A DNA stretch of 35,141 bases from Alphaproteobacteria bacterium UBA6062 (GTDB lineage: Bacteria; Pseudomonadota; Alphaproteobacteria; Sneathiellales; Sneathiellaceae). Where the stretch lies: NCBI GenBank assembly GCA_002428885.1, contig DIYE01000333.1, positions 554 to 35,694 of the forward strand, given 5' to 3'. The notes beneath the pieces were generated by a model. That model was not told the DNA's origin, made no database searches, and saw only the letters and a program-made list of their open reading frames with translations. Shown here in pieces: positions 15,411 through 23,875 of the stretch. A program made the translations under genes and the position numbers. Every line of letters begins with the position of its first letter. Within the stretch, counting starts at the first letter, position 1.

Positions 15411-16790
15411 TCAGTAGATGTATCCGATCGGTCCTGTCAGCGTCCTGGTATCCTTCTGCCGAACAGTTACAAGTTCCCGCCCTTTACCACTTTTGAGCAA
15501 TGAGGATCCGTGCCCGATCCGGTATTCGTCCTGAGCCATAAAAGTAGAGATAGGGGAACGATAAATATCCCTGTTCAGAGGCCTAACGATATTGGCCGTA
15601 GCAATAATGACCAGTTCCGTTTCAGAATTCTGATATTGGCGGGATCGAAATAAAGGTCCCAGAATATCCAGGTCTGCAAGCAATGGGATATCCCGAACGA
15701 GTTTACGATTTCTCTTTTGTAATAGGCCGGCAACAGAAAAACTCTGGCCGCTGGCGAGCTCGATCGTTGCTTCGGTTCGGCGTACTGAAATACCCGGGAT
15801 GCTGATATTCTGAAGCGTTATCGCCCCGGCGGTTGATAATTCACTGACCTCAGGCCGAATATGAAGCCGTATCCGTCCTTCTGACAGAACCGTTGGCGTC
15901 ATATCCAGAATAACACCGAACTTTTTGAATTCTATTGTGATTTTCTGATCGTCTGCGGCAACAGGGATCGGGAACTCCCCTCCTGCAAAAAAACTTGCCG
16001 TCTCGCCTGATCTGGAGGTCAGATTTGGTTCCGCAAGAACAGTAATGAGATTATCTTCCGCCATGGCATCGATAACGGTGCTGACGGAACCGCTGGATCC
16101 ATTGATGCCCACCAGAGCACTTCCTCCCCGGGAGGCATCCTTTGGAAGGATTGATGAGCCAATAACGGCGGGCGTTCTTCCCGTCAGCAATCCCACGGCC
16201 AGGGAACCTGGATTGAGCAATACATTCCAGTTCACCCCGAGTTCCTTTGCCGCTTCTCTGTTCATCTCCAGGATTCTCACTTTGAGATTGACCTGAAGGG
16301 GAGAAGCAAGGGTCAAGCGGTTGACAATTTCCTCTCCTTTCTGGAGAAAACCGCTGATAATACCGAGTGCCTGATCCATCATCGCCGGCGAAGACACAAC
16401 ACCACCAACGACCAGGCGCCCCTTTGATGATGTCAGTGAGATCCGGGTCGCGGGGAATTCATCCCGTAATACCTTCTCCAGTGCAGCGAGATCACGAACA
16501 ATTTCAACCTTCTGATCCAGCAGGATACGATCTTTTTCCGTCAGCACGACAATATGCGTATTGCCTGCCTTCTTGCCGTATATAAAAAGACTGTTCCCCT
16601 GTGTCAGTTGCACGTCTGCAATATCCGGATCGGTGATCAGGATATCGAGCGCCGGCTCACCTATGGCATAAAGCTTACCCTGACCAACCGGGAGCCGAAG
16701 ATCAGAAGCTCGCGCGAAGCCAGGCAAGGCGGTGGCCAGCGAAATGCCGATAAACAGCATCAGTCTGTATTTTGAAAAGAAACGTTTCAC
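15411..16790 (-). CDS. cpaC: CpaC/RcpA pilus secretin
   Basis: A 459-residue outer-membrane secretin. Signal peptide MKRFFSKYRLMLFIGISLA through ALPGFARA. An N-terminal pilus/secretin N domain follows (LRLPVGQGKLYAIGEPALD, DIADVQLTQGNSLFIYGKKAG), then a BON-like segment (ISLTSSKGRLVVGGVVSSPA) and the C-terminal secretin domain (LTSRSGETASFFAGGEFPIPV, ITIEFKKFGVILDMTPTVL, IPGISVRRTEATIELASGQSF). It forms the channel through which the Flp pilus leaves the cell. The start is a GTG that overlaps the cpaB stop (GTGA). Confidence 0.95.
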   Translation of the reverse strand: MKRFFSKYRLMLFIGISLATALPGFARASDLRLPVGQGKLYAIGEPALDILITDPDIADVQLTQGNSLFIYGKKAGNTHIVVLTEKDRILLDQKVEIVRDLAALEKVLRDEFPATRISLTSSKGRLVVGGVVSSPAMMDQALGIISGFLQKGEEIVNRLTLASPLQVNLKVRILEMNREAAKELGVNWNVLLNPGSLAVGLLTGRTPAVIGSSILPKDASRGGSALVGINGSSGSVSTVIDAMAEDNLITVLAEPNLTSRSGETASFFAGGEFPIPVAADDQKITIEFKKFGVILDMTPTVLSEGRIRLHIRPEVSELSTAGAITLQNISIPGISVRRTEATIELASGQSFSVAGLLQKRNRKLVRDIPLLADLDILGPLFRSRQYQNSETELVIIATANIVRPLNRDIYRSPISTFMAQDEYRIGHGSSLLKSGKGRELVTVRQKDTRTLTGPIGYIY

Positions 16791-17647
16791 TGTTTCTCTC
16801 CCAGAGGAGCATCTGCCACTCTCTCAAGAACAGAGATCTCACCTGCCCGCTGGATATATACCTTCCTGAGACTGGAAGTGCTGACTGACGGCTCATTTCT
16901 CCTATCTAAAAACGCTTTTAGCGCTTGACGTTGAGAGTTGTTTTCGTGCCTATCCTTAAACTGCCCTTGCTCAGATTTCAAAAGAGCGACGAACCTGCCA
17001 TTTTTCTTCGCCTGCAGCAGATAAGGAGCCAGCTGTTCCGGTACTTCCACGACATAGAGATCATCTGTTTCCTTACCACGCTCCAATGCCTGTCCTTCCA
17101 GAGGACTCTGCCGGGCCAGTATTCTTATATCCCGCATAGTAAACTGCTGGTCAGCCTGGTTATCTCCTGAATTATGTTTGAGCATCAAAGACACGATAAG
17201 ATCAATTTGCCGGCCAGGTACCAACGCGGAAACCGGATTGTCAGTGTCCGGCAGATGAAGGGTTATAGCCCTGTATCCGGATCTGACGGCACGTGTTAGA
17301 TAACCCGGATCGGAAAGCCGGATTAAATCTCTTTTACGAACCCTTTCGCCAACGTCAAACGAGCGGCTGGCGACAAGGTAGAGATCCTTCTCCTGAAGGA
17401 GTTCTTCAGGCCAACCGGACTGTGTAAGAGACGAAGTCTGCTGAACCATTTTCCAGGATAATTGTTTTATTGAGACGATTGCGCCTGGCAGCAAAGCATC
17501 TTGCGTTACAAGAATTCTCGACAATTTGCGATCGTCGGCTTTGGCTGGACGGACATCATGTCCTGTTCCTGAAAACGTCGCGATTATCAGATACGCGGAC
17601 GCTCCGAGGAATATGAAGCACATAAAAAAGAGCAGAAATGAACGCAT
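16787..17647 (-). CDS. cpaB: CpaB/RcpC pilus assembly protein
   Basis: A 286-residue periplasm-facing protein with one N-terminal membrane anchor (MRSFLLFFMCFIFLGASAYLI from the ATG at 17647) followed by a SAF-like domain. LSRILVTQDALLPGAIVSIKQLSWK, GERVRKRDLIRLSDPGYLTRAVRSGYRAITL and LVPGRQIDLIVSL match CpaB/RcpC. The frame is open well upstream to 17881, but the 17647 start has an AGGT ribosome-binding site, gives a standard anchor and sits 5 bases after the prepilin peptidase stop. The family stabilises the secretin and may bind peptidoglycan. Confidence 0.92.
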   Translation of the reverse strand: MRSFLLFFMCFIFLGASAYLIIATFSGTGHDVRPAKADDRKLSRILVTQDALLPGAIVSIKQLSWKMVQQTSSLTQSGWPEELLQEKDLYLVASRSFDVGERVRKRDLIRLSDPGYLTRAVRSGYRAITLHLPDTDNPVSALVPGRQIDLIVSLMLKHNSGDNQADQQFTMRDIRILARQSPLEGQALERGKETDDLYVVEVPEQLAPYLLQAKKNGRFVALLKSEQGQFKDRHENNSQRQALKAFLDRRNEPSVSTSSLRKVYIQRAGEISVLERVADAPLGEKQ

Positions 17648-17652
17648 ATGAC

Positions 17653-18177
17653 CTACCCTAAATATGCTTGGTAAATTGCGAACACGCCGCCAATTGAAAT
17701 CGCCACGCCATAGGGTAACGTTTCTTTTTCCGGAATGAGAGACACCGTCGACAATCCAAGAACCGCCTGCCCCCAGATCAGAAATATCCTGATAACCGGC
17801 GATAGAACCAGCAAGGCCATAGCACCGCCCGCCAATGCCGTTAGAATAATAAACTCCGGACCGGAGATAGGGCCGCACCATGTTGCAGTAGCAGCAATCA
17901 ACTTAACGTCCCCCCCTCCCATTTTCCCATAGGCAAAGAGCGGTAATAAGATGAGAAGAGACAGCATTCCCCAGGAGAGATGTGACAGGACATCAACAGA
18001 TATCGGGCCGGTCATTGTATAGGCAGGAAATAACAAGAAAAGGGAGAGAGAAAAACGGTTGGGGATGATCCGATCTTTCAAATCCGTGTAAGCAGAAGCA
18101 ACCAGAAAAGCAATTGCAATCATCGGCAATCCTATCTGGAGGTTGTGAGCGACATCTGATAACACGGATGACAGCAT
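17653..18177 (-). CDS. cpaA: TadV/CpaA prepilin peptidase
   Basis: A 174-residue inner-membrane aspartyl protease (A24A family). Both catalytic aspartates are present: Asp32 in TDLKDRIIPN and Asp90 in the GGGD motif (MGGGDVKLIAA). About six hydrophobic helices match the family. It removes the leader of Flp pilin and of the TadE-type pseudopilins encoded in the same operon. Like other TadV/CpaA members it lacks the N-terminal methyltransferase domain of PilD. It follows flp by 28 bases. Confidence 0.95.
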   Translation of the reverse strand: MLSSVLSDVAHNLQIGLPMIAIAFLVASAYTDLKDRIIPNRFSLSLFLLFPAYTMTGPISVDVLSHLSWGMLSLLILLPLFAYGKMGGGDVKLIAATATWCGPISGPEFIILTALAGGAMALLVLSPVIRIFLIWGQAVLGLSTVSLIPEKETLPYGVAISIGGVFAIYQAYLG

Positions 18178-18205
18178 TTTCCCTCTCCCTTCCCTGGGGT
18201 ATTAA

Positions 18206-18406
18206 CTAGAGGCTACTGCCACCTGAGCCACCGCTTCCACCTGAGCTACCGCCCAATGTGATCGCTGCGAACGCGTCACTGACACGGCCGTAAAAGGTAG
18301 ACCCTGCCACACCGACAACAGCTGATGCCGCCGCTGCAAGAAGGGCATACTCCACAGATGTCACACCACTCTCGCAGCTAGAGAATTTCTTCAAAAAAAT
18401 TACCAT
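18206..18406 (-). CDS. flp: Flp/Fap major pilin
   Basis: A 66-residue type IVb pilin. The leader MVIFLKKFSSCESG is cut after Gly14, leaving VTSVEYALLAAAA with the diagnostic Glu5-Tyr6 of mature Flp pilins, then one hydrophobic helix. The C-terminal ~15 residues are almost pure Gly/Ser (GGSSGGSGGSGGSS), longer and more repetitive than many Flp tails. A textbook AGGAGG ribosome-binding site lies 6 bases upstream, fitting high expression. It is the first gene of the Tad operon, and the 632-bp region upstream carries the likely promoter. Confidence 0.95.
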   Translation of the reverse strand: MVIFLKKFSSCESGVTSVEYALLAAAASAVVGVAGSTFYGRVSDAFAAITLGGSSGGSGGSGGSSL

Positions 18407-19038
18407 ATTCGCCTCCTAATAGTTTATCGGGATATTTTCATACACAAAATACAGAACCCGCATTGATTGTTATTTCATCAAAAAGAAGCGCCTATTTTTT
18501 GGATACATGGATACACAATGGAATTTTCAATAAAGTCGCTTCTTTTCGACGAAACGGCAGCTTTTCTCCTAACCAGGGTAAAGGTTGAACAAAATTGGAA
18601 AAAAGCTGCCTAGATTCATCTCGAAAATTAATTCAATTAATGAATCATAAAATTTGATATAAAAAATATATATCACTCTGTCATCATGTTTTTCTAAAAA
18701 AGAGAATAATTCTTTTAATATTCGATTTTTAAGAAAAAAAGTGGCGGTTTTCCGGGCATTATGATTATGTTAAAAAAACTCTTATATGGTGTTTTATTGA
18801 TAAAATATGAGGTTAATTCATATTATTTATTCGATGAGAAATAAGATTTTTAAAGAATCAATATTCTCTCATTAATTGATATCAAGATTTGATTCTTTGT
18901 CACAAATCCTGTTCCATTCAAAAAACTTTACGATCCATCATAACTTTCAGAGTGCAATCTGTCGGAAGGAAGGCTATACCGCCTATATAGTTGATATTTC
19001 CTCCCGGACGGAGCTAGAAGGGAAAGGATTGCAGGATT
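18407..19038. other. 632-bp AT-rich intergenic region with stacked inverted repeats
   Basis: No credible gene is present. The stretch separates the leftward Tad operon from the rightward glycosyltransferase. It contains several inverted repeats: a perfect 10-bp pair (18481-18490 / 18537-18546), a 14-bp pair with one mismatch (18556-18569 / 18597-18610), a 7-bp pair (18613-18619 / 18640-18646) and a perfect 10-bp pair (18852-18861 / 18889-18898) whose loop holds the palindrome TTGATATCAA. Four GANTC sites (18613, 18642, 18855, 18891) fall in the arms of the last two pairs. I could not assign a convincing -35/-10 pair for flp by eye. Confidence 0.7.
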
Positions 19039-20274
19039 ATGAGCGTAAAGGAAAAAGCAAGACGCATTCTGATCTACAGCCATGACTCTTTTGGCCTGGG
19101 GCATCTGAGGCGTTGCAGAACCCTTGCCCATGCTCTTGTTGAACAAAATCAGAACCTATCAGTACTGATCCTCTCCGGCTCTCCCATTATCGGCAGCTTT
19201 GATTTTAAAGCACGTGTGGATTTTGTCCGCATTCCGGGCATCATTAAATTGAGAAATGGCGAATATACATCCCTCAGCCTGCATATTGATACTGAACAGA
19301 CCCTGGCCATGAGAGCCTCCATCATCCGGCATACTGCGGAAACCTTTGATCCGGATATCTTTATTGTTGATAAGGAACCGTTTGGGCTAAGGGGTGAAGT
19401 AGAAGAAACTCTCCATTTTCTGAAAACAAAAGGCACTCGCCTGGTCCTTGGGCTAAGAGATGTTTTGGATGATCCGGCTTTGCTAGTACCGGAATGGAAG
19501 CGTAAGAATGTGCTGCCGGCTCTTCAAAACCTGTATGACGACATCTGGGTATTTGGCATTGAGCAGCTTTATAACCCCCTCCAGGAACTGGATCTGCCTG
19601 CTGATGTCAAGCGCAAGATCACTTATACCGGATATCTGCCACGAGCTGTTCAGTCCGGTACAGAACCAGCTATTCTTGAAGAAATTGACGAACCATATGT
19701 CCTTGTCACTGTCGGCGGCGGCGGTGACGGAGATGTTCTGACGGACTGGGTCTTAAGGTCTTACGAAACAAACACGCCACCGCCCCTGAATGCATTATTT
19801 GTTCTTGGTCCCTTCATGCCGCCGGACCTCAGAGCATCTTTCAGGGATCGGATCAGCAAACTGAGCCAGGTCAAAGCCGTCACCTTTGACAATCATCTCG
19901 AGAGCCTCATGTCAAAGGCTTCCGCCGTCGTTGCCATGGGTGGTTACAACACCTTCTGTGAAGTCCTTTCCATGGACAAAAGAGCCTTAATCATCCCCCG
20001 GACTGTTCCCAGGCTCGAGCAATATATCAGGGCGACACGTGCTGCAGAGCTTGGTTTGATCAGTGTCCTGATTGATGATGGTATCCGCTCTGAAGAAACC
20101 ATGAGTACGGCGCTACGCCACCTCTCTCAGCAGAAAAAACCTTCCGAAGTCATTATTCCGGGGTTGCTGGACGGGTTGACCAATGTCAACAGGCTGGCCA
20201 GATTGCGCTTTGAAGAGCGGGACAAAGCAGCCGGTACAGAGACCCCGGAAACAGTGACAGTCCTAAAAAACTGA
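19039..20274 (+). CDS. COG4671-type glycosyltransferase (MurG-like fold)
   Basis: A 411-residue GT-B-fold protein. The N-terminal domain opens with ILIYSHDSFGLGHLRRCRTLAHAL, the glycine-rich loop plus GHLRR of this family. The C-terminal domain has YVLVTVGGGGDGD near residue 228 and AVVAMGGYNTFCEVLSMDKRALIIPR near 295-320, matching the sugar-nucleotide-binding half of MurG-like (Glyco_tran_28_C) enzymes. Donor and acceptor are unknown. Read rightward, alone, from the AT-rich gap; the ATG at 19039 has AGGATT close by. It ends 3 bases before the convergent glucosaminidase stop. A GT4 enzyme 2 kb away may belong to the same glycan pathway (inference). Confidence 0.82.
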   Translation: MSVKEKARRILIYSHDSFGLGHLRRCRTLAHALVEQNQNLSVLILSGSPIIGSFDFKARVDFVRIPGIIKLRNGEYTSLSLHIDTEQTLAMRASIIRHTAETFDPDIFIVDKEPFGLRGEVEETLHFLKTKGTRLVLGLRDVLDDPALLVPEWKRKNVLPALQNLYDDIWVFGIEQLYNPLQELDLPADVKRKITYTGYLPRAVQSGTEPAILEEIDEPYVLVTVGGGGDGDVLTDWVLRSYETNTPPPLNALFVLGPFMPPDLRASFRDRISKLSQVKAVTFDNHLESLMSKASAVVAMGGYNTFCEVLSMDKRALIIPRTVPRLEQYIRATRAAELGLISVLIDDGIRSEETMSTALRHLSQQKKPSEVIIPGLLDGLTNVNRLARLRFEERDKAAGTETPETVTVLKN

Positions 20275-20277
20275 CGG

Positions 20278-21234
20278 CTATCCGGAAATCGCTGTCGGTT
20301 TCAACTGGTAGAGTGGCTTTGGTTGCAGAACAGCCCTGTCCAGTCGTTCCAGATTATTCACGCGAATAATCGACTTTAGAGAGCTTATATATTCCTCCCC
20401 CCTTTCCGAATACGCTGTCAGGGTCCGGATCAATCCGGTCCCTGACAGATCTTTGCCCTCCTGCCGGAGCACCGTTCTTGATCGGCGGAAATTTCCATAG
20501 GCCGGATTTGTGTTCAGATTGAGCATATAAGCTCTAACGGAATCCAGGGGAGTATCAAATACACGGATACGATAGTCCCCCTTTTCCTCCCGTTGCTGCA
20601 ACGGTTTCAAACCACCCTGATACGTCCATTGTCCATATAAGGCATTCCCCTCGGTCGCAAAACGGGAGGTTCCCCAACCACTTTCTTCGATCATCTGAGC
20701 AACAGCGATGGAAACAGGAACGGCATCAATACGTTCAATCAGTTTTTTCAAGCGCTGCTCTCCCGTAAGATCTGAAGCAAGCCTGTATGTTGTTGCCAAT
20801 TCCTCAAGCCACAGGCCTGTACCTCTTTCTATCCTATCGGCATCGAGCTTCAGGAGCCTAGCGCGGACCTTATTCAGTTCCTCGTTACTGATCATAACAA
20901 GAGGAATTGCCAGCATCAGGAAAATGCTCTTTTTCTTTTGAACCGTCAGCGAGGGTGCCACATCACGTCCCCAGGAGGTGGGTATGGAACTTAACTCCAG
21001 TCGAGGAACAGGCTGAGAGAGTTCCTGCCAAGCCTTTAAAGAATATTCTTGTTCAGTAAAGAAATGTTCCAGGCTTTCCAAAGAAGAAAAATAAACAGTT
21101 CTTTCGTCCGTACCCTCATACTCCTGTGTGAAAAAGCCACCAACCCGGAAATATTCAACAGCCGACAGGACGAAAGCGCCCAGGAAAAAGACTACCAGTG
21201 CATGGCGTTTTTCTTTTTCCGGCATAATCTTCAT
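20278..21234 (-). CDS. Bax-like glucosaminidase domain protein
   Basis: A 318-residue envelope protein. One N-terminal transmembrane anchor (ALVVFFLGAFVLSAVEYF) is followed by a linker and a second hydrophobic segment near 103-116, then a glucosaminidase domain from about residue 170. The signature AVAQMIEESGWGTSRFATEGNALYGQW contains the predicted catalytic Glu184 preceding SGWG, and LNTNPAYGNFRRSR plus TAYSERGEEYISSLKSII complete the domain. Bax/GH73-type proteins cleave between N-acetylglucosamine and N-acetylmuramate in peptidoglycan. Monocistronic on the minus strand. Confidence 0.9.
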   Translation of the reverse strand: MKIMPEKEKRHALVVFFLGAFVLSAVEYFRVGGFFTQEYEGTDERTVYFSSLESLEHFFTEQEYSLKAWQELSQPVPRLELSSIPTSWGRDVAPSLTVQKKKSIFLMLAIPLVMISNEELNKVRARLLKLDADRIERGTGLWLEELATTYRLASDLTGEQRLKKLIERIDAVPVSIAVAQMIEESGWGTSRFATEGNALYGQWTYQGGLKPLQQREEKGDYRIRVFDTPLDSVRAYMLNLNTNPAYGNFRRSRTVLRQEGKDLSGTGLIRTLTAYSERGEEYISSLKSIIRVNNLERLDRAVLQPKPLYQLKPTAISG

Positions 21235-21325
21235 ACAACACTACCTGATCCTGCTGATTGTCCGTGAACGGCGAGAAAAAGTCTCCATTTCTGACCCCTA
21301 AACATCGTAAACCCTGGAGCCAGTA

Positions 21326-21673
21326 ATGCAATTCTCTTCCTTCATAAAAAACCTGAAGATCTATCGCCTTTGGGGAGTGATCATTCTTTCAGTCGCTTAT
21401 ATTTTTCCCCAATCCGCCTATGCCTCCATCTGCGAAGCAGAACTCATCGATGCCTTTAAAAGGCTCGAAACACCAGGTAAAACGGTCAGAGGAACCACAT
21501 TCGTCAATTATGCCGGTAACGATACTGGTGGCTCCACAACGGATTCCGCGGACAGCTGGACCAGTTTCAATGAATGCAATGGGAATCTGGTTATTCGTGT
21601 CGATGACAGCTGTTTTATGAAAACCGCCTATACGACAGGAACCTGTAAGATCAAAGACATCCCGAAATACTGA
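21326..21673 (+). CDS. Small secreted four-cysteine protein, copy 1
   Basis: A 115-residue protein of no family I recognise. The signal peptide is clear (basic start, hydrophobic WGVIILSVAYIF, cleavage near PQSAYA-S). The mature part has four cysteines at 36, 84, 96 and 107 and a conserved end (SWTSFNECNGNLVIRVDDSC...CKIKDIPKY). It is paralogous to the next gene, with identical cysteine spacing (48, 12 and 11 residues), so two disulfides in the periplasm or outside are likely. A rho-independent terminator follows. The product could be an inhibitor, adhesin or toxin-like factor, but nothing in the sequence decides. It is divergent from the glucosaminidase. Confidence 0.85.
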   Translation: MQFSSFIKNLKIYRLWGVIILSVAYIFPQSAYASICEAELIDAFKRLETPGKTVRGTTFVNYAGNDTGGSTTDSADSWTSFNECNGNLVIRVDDSCFMKTAYTTGTCKIKDIPKY

Positions 21674-21710
21674 TATCACCGTCTGTGTCGAGGCTCACAT
21701 GATATTTAAG

Positions 21711-21746
21711 CAGGCCATTCTATATAGTATGGAAGGGCCTGTTTTT
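21711..21746 (+). terminator. Rho-independent terminator after secreted protein 1
   Basis: CAGGCC (21711-21716) pairs with GGCCTG (21736-21741), with further inner pairing of the near-palindromic CCATTCTATATAGTATGG, and is followed by TTTTT at 21742-21746. It ends just before the second paralogous gene, so the second copy likely needs its own or read-through transcription. Confidence 0.7.
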
Positions 21747-21759
21747 CATGGGAGTTGCC

Positions 21760-22104
21760 ATGCTTCGTTTTATCAAATCCCGCCTATCACCTATAGGTGC
21801 TTTTATGTTTGTGATACTGGCTTATCAGACGTCTCAGGCAGAGGACAGCGGCTATTACAGATGTCAAGCTGACATTCAAAAAGTTATTGAAAGTCTTAAC
21901 CTTGACGGCAAAACGATCTCAAAACAATCTGTCGTCGATATCTATCAAACCGGTATTGGCGGCAGTCGGATCGAGGCAACAGAAAACTGGATTTCCTTCA
22001 AGGAGTGTAAAGGGAACCTGGTTATCCGAGCGGATAGGAGCTGTTTTATTGAAACAGTTTACACCCGTGGCTCATGCGATATTAAAGATATTCCGAACTA
22101 CTAG
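21760..22104 (+). CDS. Small secreted four-cysteine protein, copy 2
   Basis: A 114-residue tandem paralogue of the preceding gene. Signal peptide (RLSPIGAFMFVILAYQTSQA-E), cysteines at 35, 83, 95 and 106, and the shared C-terminal block ENWISFKECKGNLVIRADRSCF...YTRGSCDIKDIPNY. The ATG at 21760 is chosen over the one at 21748 because GGAG lies 5 bases before it and the signal peptide is then of normal length. The N-terminal halves of the two copies have diverged much more than the C-terminal ~40 residues, so the constrained surface is probably there. Function is unknown. Confidence 0.83.
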   Translation: MLRFIKSRLSPIGAFMFVILAYQTSQAEDSGYYRCQADIQKVIESLNLDGKTISKQSVVDIYQTGIGGSRIEATENWISFKECKGNLVIRADRSCFIETVYTRGSCDIKDIPNY

Positions 22105-22122
22105 GTTCAAGACCTATCTTAC

Positions 22123-23790
22123 TTAAGTCGGCAGGATCCGGATCAAATCCATTTTGGCATACCAGCCCATGAGTCGGATCATTCGAGCTGGCGATGCATC
22201 AAATGCCTGGGCGATATCACTGATGGCGCATTCCCCCGTATCTTTCAGATACTGTAAAATGGCCTCCATTCGATCATCGTCCGGCATTAAATGGCGCGCA
22301 CCATTGCCCAGTGGATCATTGGCATAATCCGAAACGGGTTTCGTGTTCATGTCTACCAGCACAATCCGCGTCTTGAGGGTCATTCTTTCCGTAGGATAGT
22401 GCTTGAAGAGCGAAAAAGGATCATCCACTAGAGGGGTCGCCGGCAGAACAATATCCTCCTGTTCGGCTGCAGTCCTTTTTTCCGCAAGCTCCTGCCAAAG
22501 ATCCTGATACCGGGGAACAAGAACTTTCCAGTCAAAGTTATTTTGCGCCCGCTCTCTTCCGCTGTCTCCCATCTTGCGGCGCAGTGCTTCATCTTCAATC
22601 AGCGCCAGATAAGCTTCTGCACAGGCTTCCGTATCAACATTGGTAAACAAACCGACCTGTCCGACAAACCGATCATAACTATCCACACCAACCTGATAGC
22701 GATACGCAAGATCACCACCGCATCCCGGTGCCGGGAAGGTTGTTCTAACCAGAATGCCATCTTGCCCGTCCCTCACGGTTTCCCGGTATCCATCCCAGTC
22801 TGTTGCCACGACCGGTAATCCGGCGGCCATGGCTTCAACCGGCGTGATACCGAACGTCTCCTGAATATTGTCAGAGAGTGACGTAAAGATATCGGCTGCG
22901 TGCCAAATGTGTTTTCGAACATCCTGACGCCTGCCGTCGAGGAAAATACAATGAACAGACGGACAGAATTTACGGGCACCCGACTTAAACTGATCTTCAA
23001 TGGCATCTGATGCAAACCATCCCGCCTGTACCAGGTGCAGTTTCTTTTTCGTCCGCGCAGCAGCCTTTTCCAATGCCTGATACATAGGGAGCGGATGCGC
23101 TTTCGCATGTGCCGCGAACCGCCCCACATACAGGATGACAATATCCGTCTCGGAAATGCCCTGCTCTTCCCGAAATTTCTTAGCCCATACTTTTGACCCA
23201 GCAGGCACCTGGAAATCCTCGCAGTTTATACCAAGCGGAATAATCGGAAGCTTTACAGGAAGTTTTACCTTGCCGCCATTTCGCTGCTCCAGATAGTCAG
23301 ACCAGCTGGCGAGGACGTGATCGACTGTATCCCGGACAGATTTTGACGTGCAGATCAGAGCGTCCCATTCTTCAAAGGGAGCTATGGCAAGATCACCGAA
23401 CGCTTCCATGACTTCAAGAGAGGATATTGTGTGAGTCAGGCCGCAAAGGCTGAAACTACGGGAGCCAATATGCCGTCGCTGCCAGGCAAAATTCCCAAGC
23501 GACGGTCCAGAGTAAAAGAGACATCCCGGCTCTTTCATACGGCCAACGGTCAGCGGGTTTATCCAGCGTGTCTCGGGTTCGTCTTCCGTCCAGCCGGCAA
23601 TCTGCTCCGTAAATCCTTTGAATTTAAGAGGATGATTTGTGTAGCAGAAGAAACGGTCAACACCGGAAAAACGTGAAAATCCCTTAAGAAAACTCTCTCC
23701 AGCCGATTGCCTGCCGAGCAAGCGCTGCCCATCCGTTTTGAAGCCATCCTGTTCGTAGAAAATTGCCGCGTTTCTATTCTGCTTAGTCAC
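22123..23790 (-). CDS. GT4 glycosyltransferase with C-terminal helix-turn-helix-like extension
   Basis: A 555-residue protein. Residues ~1-200 form the N-terminal half and ~205-440 the donor-binding half of a GT-B-fold GT4 enzyme, with IVILYVGRFAAHAKAHPL at 217-234 and the EX7E motif at Glu311 and Glu319 (QETFGITPVEAMAAGLPVVATD). After residue 440 there is an extension absent from ordinary GT4 enzymes. Its last ~50 residues (506-553, EAILQYLKDTGECAISDIAQAF...MIRLMGWYAKMDLI) read like a winged-helix/HTH motif. The start is a GTG with AGGG upstream. It probably transfers a sugar to an envelope glycan; the extension is discussed among the findings. Confidence 0.85.
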   Translation of the reverse strand: MTKQNRNAAIFYEQDGFKTDGQRLLGRQSAGESFLKGFSRFSGVDRFFCYTNHPLKFKGFTEQIAGWTEDEPETRWINPLTVGRMKEPGCLFYSGPSLGNFAWQRRHIGSRSFSLCGLTHTISSLEVMEAFGDLAIAPFEEWDALICTSKSVRDTVDHVLASWSDYLEQRNGGKVKLPVKLPIIPLGINCEDFQVPAGSKVWAKKFREEQGISETDIVILYVGRFAAHAKAHPLPMYQALEKAAARTKKKLHLVQAGWFASDAIEDQFKSGARKFCPSVHCIFLDGRRQDVRKHIWHAADIFTSLSDNIQETFGITPVEAMAAGLPVVATDWDGYRETVRDGQDGILVRTTFPAPGCGGDLAYRYQVGVDSYDRFVGQVGLFTNVDTEACAEAYLALIEDEALRRKMGDSGRERAQNNFDWKVLVPRYQDLWQELAEKRTAAEQEDIVLPATPLVDDPFSLFKHYPTERMTLKTRIVLVDMNTKPVSDYANDPLGNGARHLMPDDDRMEAILQYLKDTGECAISDIAQAFDASPARMIRLMGWYAKMDLIRILPT

Positions 23791-23875
23791 CCAAAATCCC
23801 TTCCCTCTTCACTCAGCAATCATACGATCGCACTCCGGAAATGGAAGCGTTGTTTCTAAGGAGACTTTTAGAAAA

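Noticed and set aside
17648..17881. N-terminal extension of cpaB
   Set aside because: It is antisense-like composition within cpaA on a different frame, and the membrane anchor begins only at 17647.
18481..18610. CRISPR-like or insertion-sequence-end interpretation of the inverted repeats
   Set aside because: There are no repeated spacer units, no transposase and no target-site duplications; the arms differ in sequence from each other.
18740..18770. Possible sigma-54 promoter near TGGCGG in the AT-rich gap
   Set aside because: The GC half of the -12 element is missing and spacing does not fit.
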